This document shows, piece by piece, positions 56,785 through 64,000 of a stretch of DNA of 64,000 nt; position 1 is the stretch's first letter; each line of letters opens with the position of its first letter. The stretch is from Maylandia zebra. Its lineage: Eukaryota > Chordata > Actinopteri > Cichliformes > Cichlidae. Under the pieces are notes generated by a model. The model was not told the DNA's origin. It saw only the letters and a list, made by a program, of their open reading frames with translations, and made no database searches. The DNA is taken from NCBI RefSeq assembly GCF_041146795.1, contig NC_135177.1, forward strand, positions 25,548,060-25,612,059, written 5' to 3'. Made by a program: the position numbers and the translations under genes.

Positions 56785-56829
56785 AGTGTACGTTTTAATT
56801 ACAAGCCATTTGTAATTAAAACGTACACT
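56785..56829. repeat. perfect 20-bp inverted repeat, 5-nt loop
   Basis: Arms AGTGTACGTTTTAATTACAA and its exact complement around GCCAT, about 430 bp downstream of the gene C stop. It may be a small palindromic MITE; no target duplication was established. Confidence 0.9.
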
Positions 56830-56926
56830 GTAATTAATTTAATTTAACCACAAGGTGTCACTAACAACACAGAAGCACTGGATTTCAAGGACAGTGGAAC
56901 ATAAAATGTAAAATATTTCTGTGAAT

Positions 56927-56978
56927 GATATTGCAATAAGATATTGCAATAAGATATTGCAATAAGATATTGCAATAA
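56927..56978. repeat. 13-bp tandem repeat, four units
   Basis: Four exact copies of GATATTGCAATAA. Confidence 0.95.
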
Positions 56979-57499
56979 GTACTCTGACTGTTTTGTTTTT
57001 TTCAAAAACAAACCTCAAGATTTATTAAAGATTCTTTCGCTGGGACGTAACTCCTTCAGTGAAAAATTACTTTTGTAAAGCCAGCTTGATAAACAAACTG
57101 TGTGACGTCAATCCTGCGCATGTGGTCAGTGATTCAACAATCTGTTTCATGTTCCTTTGAAAGTGAACAATTAATGCAGAGAAGACAACCACACTAAGCA
57201 AACTGAGAGAGACTGAGGTTTTTACCTTTGTTTTTCTCTTTTCTTCTTTTGTCATATCTCAGTTGCTTTATCAGGCATAAGAATAGGTGGGAAAAATGAA
57301 ACTAAAACATCTGCTTTCATTTTGTTGTAAAAGAAACCAACATTTGCATGTTAACCTCATTGTAGTTTCAGTTGAAATGCTGCAATCTCTGTAGTATATG
57401 TATATATATCCTGTGTTTAATTATAAACTAGAAAATGTAGGTTGGTGTTTTATGTTATGTCTGTTATGTACTTTCTCTTTTAAATTATTGAAACAAAAA

Positions 57500-58288
57500 G
57501 ATATTCAAAAAAAGATTAATTCCAAAATGGACCAAAATGGAACTTTGTGGCCAAAATGCAAAACGCTATGTGTGGCGGAAAACTAACGCTGCACATCACT
57601 CTGAACACACCATCCCCACTGTCAAATATGGTGGTGGCAGCATCATGCTCTGGGGGTGCTTCTCTTCAGCAGGGACAGGGAAGCTGGTCAGAGTTGATGG
57701 GAAGATGGATGGAGCCAAATACAGGGCAGTCTTGGAAGAAAACCTCTTGGAGTCTGCAAAAGACTTGAGGCTGGGGCGGAGGGTCACCTTCCAGCAGGAC
57801 AACGACCCTAAACATAAAGCCAGGGCAACAATGGAGTGGTTTAAAACAAAACATATCCATGTGTTAGACTGGCCCAGATCTAAATCCAATCGAGAATCTG
57901 TGGCAAGATCTGAAAACTGCTGTTCACAAACGCTGTCCATCTAATCTGACTGAGCTGGAGCTGTTTTGCAAAGAAGAACGGGCAAGGATTTCAGTCTGTA
58001 GATATGCAAAGCTGGTAGAGACATACCCTAAAAGACTGGCAGCTGTAATTGCAGCCAAAGGTGGTTCTACAAAGTATTGACTCAGGGGGCTGAATAATTA
58101 CGCACACCCCACTTTGCAGTTATTGATTTGTAAAAAAATGTTTGGAATCATGTATGATTTTCGTTCCACTTCTCACGTGTACACCACTTTGTGTTGGTCT
58201 TTCACGTGGAATTCCAATAAAATTGATTCATGTTTGTGGCTGTAATGTGACAAAATGTGGAAAAGTTCAAGGGGGCTGAATACTTTTG
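57500..58288 (+). pseudogene. Tc1/mariner transposon, 3' part with transposase fragment
   Basis: The plus strand decodes, with frame breaks, to the catalytic half of a Tc1-type transposase: VKYGGGSIMLWGCFSSAGTG, FQQDNDPKHKA and VLDWPRSKSN. The DDE residues after QQD and the NPIENLW region are partly out of frame. The tail AGTATTGACTCAGGGGGCTG and the closing GGGGGCTGAATACTTTTGCC resemble Tc1 ends. The 5' half is missing. Confidence 0.85.
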
Positions 58289-58920
58289 CCCCACAGGGAA
58301 CGGTTCTGGCTCTGTTTGTCTTCACCATCTACACTGCAGACTTCTCCCACAACTCCATCTTTTACGGTGTGGTCTGCTGAGGTGGCAAGATCTCTGCCGG
58401 GGACAGGAAGAGACTGAACAGGTTGATCCGCAGGGCCAGCTCTGTTCTAGGATGCCCTCTGGACCCAGTGGAGGTGGTGAGTGACAGGAGAATGGTGGCT
58501 AAGTTGTCATCCCTGTTGGACAACATCTCCCACCCCATGCAGGAGACTCTGACAGCACTGAGCAGCTCCTTCAGTGGGAGACTGCGGCACCCACGGTGTG
58601 GGACGGAGAGATTTCGCAGGTCTTTCTTCCCCACTGCTGTCAGACTCCACAACAAAGACTTTTGCAGCTGATCAAACACACAAACCCACACATGTGCAAT
58701 AACACCAAGTGTAATACTCTTTTCTGACAAAGTTGTATTTTTACTCAGTTGTATATAGCATTTGTATTCTATTTTTAACCTATTGTAGATATTATTTTAT
58801 TTTATTCTATTGTATATAGTATTTTATTTTAATTTATTCTATATTCTGTGCAGTTGTGTACAGTATATTATTCTTATTGTATTCCAGTGTTCAAATAAAG
58901 GTTATCTTATGTTATCCTAG
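58289..58920 (+). pseudogene. non-LTR retrotransposon ORF2 C-terminal fragment
   Basis: Reads FTADFSHNSIF and, after a frame shift, RKRLNRLIRRASSVLGCPLD and ERFRRSFFPTAVRLHN, a C-terminus common in fish LINEs, then an A/T-rich 3' tail ending AATAAAGGTTATCTTATG. It directly abuts the Tc1 remnant. Confidence 0.75.
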
Positions 58921-61417
58921 GTTTCCTGCAAGACCTGAGGCATGACTGTAAACAAATATTGAATCTGACTAGGTGTGCCCTCCAAGGATCCATGATCTGC
59001 TCACACCTGCTCACACTGAAGTTTTGTTTTTTTTGTTGAGATGAAGTCAGGCCTCCATCAAATGTTTCTGTTTCATTCCCTTCTTTCCCTTCAGGCTCCG
59101 TGCCAAGTAAGGAAGGATGACGCTACCTGTTTATGGGAAAAGTGATTTCTGATAATATGGGTGCTGTAATATAAACTCCTCATATGAGGGTATCAAGCAG
59201 AAGCTCTTCCTCTTCCTCATTAACATTTTATTACCATTTTCTACTTATTTATTGTTGTTTTTGTTGTTCTCATTCTATTTACATGGTCTGACATTTACTT
59301 TGTTTTTCAGATGTATCATACAATATACTTGTTTTAAAAAGTACAACAGAACTTTGTATATGATGAATTCAAAACATATTACACCAGATATATTAAAGTC
59401 ACATGATGACAGCGATGTTAAAAATATTAATGCAGAAGTCTGACAGGTAGTTCATACTTTATTCAAACCAAATAGTGAAACATGATTAAGTACCTAGCTT
59501 AGCTTTTAATTCCATTACATTTGATTGATTAGCTAGCTAACTATTGGCTATTGGTTATGTCAAAAATTTGTAGATTAAACTACAAAGTATTGCATTCACT
59601 GGCTGAAATTAGACCCACCATTTCACCCTTAGCATTAAAATGATGTGTACAAAAACCATTATCAAATGCAGGATGCAGCTATACTACATCATATTTGTTT
59701 GTAAAAAAAAACATAAGGTTTTTTATAAAACTCTGCCATGGCTCATCAAATGTTGTTTTTTCTTTTCTAGGACTGTGAATAGTGATCAGCAATAGGGAAC
59801 TAAAGAGTTAAGACTATAATTTCATGTCAACAGGGCCCCTCACACTTACCTTTAAAATCTACAAATGACCTATACATCAATCACATCTTCTGTTTGTCCA
59901 GTATACACAGCACAGGTTTGCTCAGATGCTGAACTTCGTCCCGTCATAGCTCAAACAATACACCCGCTGTTTACTCAGTGCTATTGAGAGGGGCATAATG
60001 GTTTGCCTGTGCTTCACATCCAACGTGGGAAAGAGTATTTCTTAGTGTGTGAAAACAATTGGTTGTCTGAAATAATACAGTTTTCTAAAAATTGTATCAC
60101 CTTTCTGAGAAGTTTGACAAGCATGAAACCCAGATGATCTATACCACCTGCAGATAAGAAGCAAGTGGAAGCAAGCAGGAAAGTTCCTCATCCTTACTTG
60201 GCTTGGCCAGGTTGCGGTTTTTACAAATCACAGTAGGAGGGCGTCTGTCAACATCCTCATTGGAGCGCTCACCCTTAGATCCGTCACATCTGTCCCACAA
60301 CTTAGGGTCAACACTACCCTTACAGTTTTAGGTGAGAACAGATAAGTAAGAGCTGATGTTCAAGGTTGGGAGAACCATTTTTGTAGAATTTCAACTTGTT
60401 TATTAATAATGGTTTGAAGTTGGTAGTTTCTCACCAAACATTATAACTGAAACACAAGCATTTAAGGTAAATGTGAAAGCATAAAGTCTCAGGGAAAGGT
60501 TGGGAAAAAATATAAGAGCTTTTCCTAAAGTGTTTTTTTATTTGTACTTTTTAGTATTAGCATAATTTAAAAAAAAAAAGTTTATCATTTATTCTGAAAC
60601 ATTTCAGCAAGTCACTCTGACACTTGAACCCTTCACCCTGGCTTTCATGCATTATATTTATTACTCACTTTTTATTTTGGGAATGCTGAAGCATGCTTTG
60701 AATAAACTGTGATCAGTGTTGAGTAAATACTATGAGATGAAATGCATGTGGGTTTTACAAAAAATGAAATCATCTTTTGTGGAAGTCCAGTTTCTGATAA
60801 TGTTACGTAAGGAGAAAAAAAAGAAAAGTTATCTAACCTTAAATGACTTTAAATTACGCAGCAAACTGTGTAATGTGAGGCAGAACAAAGATAAATCCCA
60901 TGAGCAAATAAAGGCACCATAATGAATGACATATTCAAAAAGCCAAAGCAAACTTAAAAGAAACTGTGAACACTGGCCATAAATTCTTACAGTTCTGTAA
61001 GGTGACCAAAAACATTTCGACACACTGAGGGTAAGCGGGATGGAAAAACTTTAAAAATATGCTGATGGAAAAACTTTAAAAATATGCTGATGGAAAAACT
61101 TTAAAAATATGCTGATGAATTGTTTGCACTAAACACTTTACTGGAACAGGTTTCTGTTGTAATGAAAAATGATCCCAAAATAATATTGGAAAAGGTTTAA
61201 TGGAATTCAGGAGGCCCCTGTCTCGTGGTATTTGGACTAACAACCAGCAAAGAGAAAAACAGCCTGTTCCTTACTGTATGTCTACGTGCTTTTGCCGTTT
61301 GTTGTTTTTGGTGTGCTGTTCGTCACGTTGCAGTGTCATCTAGTTTCTGCCTGCCCCCGTGTCTGTCCAAAGTAAGTAAGTATGTTAGTATGCTTCTTTT
61401 ATCCCAATCGTCATTTC
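58921..61417. other. no gene recognised; short tandem repeat at 61039-61113
   Basis: AT-rich with no supported exon. Three exact copies of the 25-bp unit beginning GATGGAAAAACTTTAAAAAT lie at 61039-61113. Confidence 0.45.
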
Positions 61418-61877
61418 CAGTGTTGAGGAAGTTATATTGAAAAAATAATTAATTATAGTTACTAGTTATTTCTTCAAAAAAGTAACTGAGTTAGTAACTG
61501 AGTTACAAGAATCTAAAAGTAAGTAATTACTTGAAAAGTAACTATTGCTTTACTTTAAAAAATGTTTAACCCCCTGGGATCCAGGGTATAATTGGCCATT
61601 TTTAACCACATTTTACCTTTAAAAACTGTTTACTTTGCCTTGTTTGGTATCATCCTTTTCAGCACAACCTCACGTGTCTGAATTTACAGTTATGTTTTCA
61701 TTTTGACATACTGTATTAACACAATTGATATGCAGTAAGCCGAACACAGCTTCAACCGTCTGTTTGTTGACAAATAGTAACGGACCGCATTTTCTTGTTA
61801 GCAACTGTAACGGCGTTGTAACGATACTCGTTACTGAAAAAAATAACGCCGTTGCTTGTAACGCATTCCCATCACTG
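61418..61877. mobile_element. short hAT-type MITE
   Basis: Ends CAGTGTTGAGG and complement CAGTGATGGGA, flanked by perfect 8-bp duplications GTCATTTC (61410-61417 and 61878-61885). Inside are repeated AGTTACT/AGTAACT motifs like those at 28157. Confidence 0.85.
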
Positions 61878-61885
61878 GTCATTTC

Positions 61886-62749
61886 CATGCAACAAGGTTA
61901 ATGATACGAATCTGCTCAGACCGCACCTTTTATTTGAATTTACATGTTGTTTGCATCTGGTTATTTGCAGGTGCTCTGGCTTCGTCCCTCAGTCCAAAGA
62001 TGCCTATTTGGTTAATTGGTAATTTTAAGCATGGGAGGGTGTGGTTGTCTGCGTTGTTATGTTAGCTCTGTCATGACCGAGGGTGTAACCCACCTCTAAG
62101 TGAGCTGGGATAGGCACCAGCCAGAACATGGATGAATAAAGCAGAGAACTTCAGCTTGTCACATTGTTTCTGGCTTTTTGTCGTAGTTTAAATGTTCAGA
62201 TAAAGCAATTTGAGAAACAATGTAGGGTATTTAGACCAAAATATTTTGATACTTATGGCAGGGATTATATATAATATTTTTTTATTAATTATTTTAAGGT
62301 AATTAAAGCACAAAAACAAATAATCAAATAATAAAAGAAATATGGCTAAATTCGTGCGTAAAGTTTTTGCTTTGTCTGTATTGTATACTGTCCTAAAACG
62401 TCATGGCTAATGATGGTATTAGTTTAGGAAACAATGATGGTGTAAAGCACAGTCATCGTTTAGTTATATTAGTTATATATTCAGATATATTCAGATATTT
62501 ATAAGTACTGTTTGTAAGTACTGATGTATTTTATCATATTTAATAATTAAAATTAAGAATAACTAGAATTAATATCCATTACAATTAATACACTTTAACT
62601 GTATGCTTACTGCAAAAACTCATTGTTATGAAGTACATTTGTAAACATTTATTTTCATCTGTTTGGCTACCACAGAATGAATTATGTGCTGATCAGTGTG
62701 AACCTAAGAGTCTGAATGAATTCCGCAGCTCATCAATCATCAAGTGCTC
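61886..62749. other. no gene seen
   Basis: AT-rich, stops in all frames, no repeat boundary recognised. Confidence 0.4.
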
Positions 62750-63300
62750 AATTTTATTCTCCTTCCAATCTCTTTCTTTTGGATGAACAGCAGCTTTGAG
62801 GTTACTTCCAGTTACAGAGCTCAGCTCACTGATGAAAACGCTCTCTGTGATCAGTGTGACCTGCTGTGACCATGTAGTAAACTTTACCATCAGCTGTGAG
62901 TTGGGCAATAGCATATTCACTACTACTGCAGTTTTATATACTAATATAATCATTGAGCTTCAATACACAGTTCTTATTTTTCTGTATGTCTCTCGTCTGC
63001 CTAATTGTCATTGCTTTTCTGAGATGGACGAGATAACATAGCGCTCAAAATGAACGGACCGAACATTTTTCCTTTTTAGCTGGATCCAATCTGTCTGCGG
63101 TCTGTTCTGCATTCTCCAATCATCCAGCTCAGTTTTAGTGGGTTCAAAGCTGTTACATGTCAGCAAGTGGTCCATATTGCTGTCTGGCCTTCAACAATCA
63201 CGCCAACATAAGAAACGACATCACCGCAAATGTGCTCATAGCAAGTGCATTTGTTACTATTACAACAGCAACATCAGTACTTCTTGGTTTTGTTCCAAAC
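62750..63300 (+). pseudogene. decayed CEACAM-like gene copy (Ig2, Ig3 and membrane remnants)
   Basis: 62785-62910 aligns with the second half of gene B exon 32328-32606 (GGATGAACAGCAGCTTTGAG, then GAGCTCAGCTCACTGATG and CCATCAGCTGTGAGTT, including the donor). 63080-63220 aligns with parts of exon 33366-33632 (TGGATCCA, GCTCAGTTTTAGTGG, TGTCTGGCCTTCAACAAT). The stretch after it, about 63225-63290, could be a membrane-segment relic. Frame breaks and stops throughout; not functional. Confidence 0.6.
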
Positions 63301-64000
63301 TAACTTTGTTTTGTTTTTTCTCAACACAAACTGTGTTCACTGTGGAGCACTGCCTCCCTTTGCTTTTCACAGATGATAGCACGTTCACTGTGATGGACCG
63401 AGCAGCGAAGGAAACTTAGGCACAGGTTAAAGGGAAAAAAAAAAAAGAAAGGATTTTTTTATTGAACCCCAATAAATAATTGGTTAAATCATGTAAAAAG
63501 AATCAAAATCTTGGGCCCATAAAAGAGGTCAAAATAACAGAACTCTACTCAAAGTTGACAAACCATACTGATAACTGAAACAAACTGAACTAACTTAACG
63601 AGACAAAGGGGAAACTTAACAATGGCTGATCACCCACAAAAGCACAAAAAGGGGTAAAACACACAAAACCTAACTCCAATTACCCCACATGGTCCTAAAT
63701 TATGAAATGAGCCAATTTGCAGCTTTCCATCAAGGCTTGTTCTGCCCCTTTTCCACCTGTTGGCTCCTCAATCAAGGGACGGGAGCAGCTCCAACTAAAG
63801 TAACTCAGAAAACAAAAATTAAATCATACATAACAGTGTAAACTAAAATGTGCACACTTATTTTAGAATACTGTGTTATGTGGATATGTGAACTAATTCT
63901 AAACCAAATCCAGTTATTCATTGTCCTGTAAATTAATTCCTATTTGAAGAAAGACAAATGTGAATGTGATGTTATGTATAAGCCTCTACACTAATATGGT
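63301..64000. other. no gene seen
   Basis: An A-rich run at 63430 and AT-rich DNA to the window end; no homology recognised. Confidence 0.35.

Larger units (their letters stand above)
56358..57499. other. 3' region of gene C with hairpin and short tandem repeat
   Basis: AATAAA signals lie near 56393 and 56699. The region includes a perfect hairpin (56785-56829) and a 13-bp tandem repeat (56927-56978). No further exon. Confidence 0.5.

Overview
The window is vertebrate genomic DNA, almost certainly from a teleost fish. Genes are split into short phase-1 exons with GT/AG introns, coding density is low, and more than half of the sequence can be assigned to transposons typical of fish: Ty3/Gypsy, BEL/Pao, hAT, piggyBac, Tc1, L2-like LINEs and a tRNA-headed SINE. 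A percomorph, perhaps a cichlid, is my inference from the repeat families; no gene in the window proves it.

Layout. 1-6836: young Ty3/Gypsy retrotransposon on the minus strand, cut by the left window edge, with intact gag and pol joined by a textbook -1 frameshift site. 9326-11834: non-autonomous hAT with a second hAT inside it. 12551-21510: a SINE split by a BEL/Pao element whose pol is in turn split by a hAT. 21545-26713: minus-strand CEACAM-like Ig receptor gene (gene A). 27061-30774: spacer. 31128-41782: plus-strand CEACAM-like receptor (gene B), complete, ending in tyrosine inhibitory motifs. 41783-52600: repeats and an old segmental duplication. 52664-56357: a third Ig-superfamily gene (gene C), three Ig domains and a hydrophobic C-terminus, with a piggyBac-like element in intron 1. 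57500-58925: Tc1 and LINE remnants. 62750-63300: decayed exons of a further CEACAM-like copy.

How it fits together. Genes A and B are the arms of a large inverted duplication, transcribed away from each other. Exon 1, introns 1 and 2 and the upstream flank are nearly identical between arms, yet the exon for the membrane-distal V-type domain carries 14 differences, 13 of them amino-acid changing. That is what is expected of a surface receptor pair under diversifying selection (ligand, pathogen or self/non-self binding). Gene B keeps five Ig domains and an ITIM tail. Gene A has lost its fifth Ig exon to transposon insertion, and its tail exons, if they exist, lie beyond the BEL insertion. The region reads as a fast-evolving immune receptor cluster being reshaped by inversion, possible gene conversion and repeated transposon insertion. 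All coordinates, splice sites and repeat boundaries were read by eye; no alignment or database search was run.
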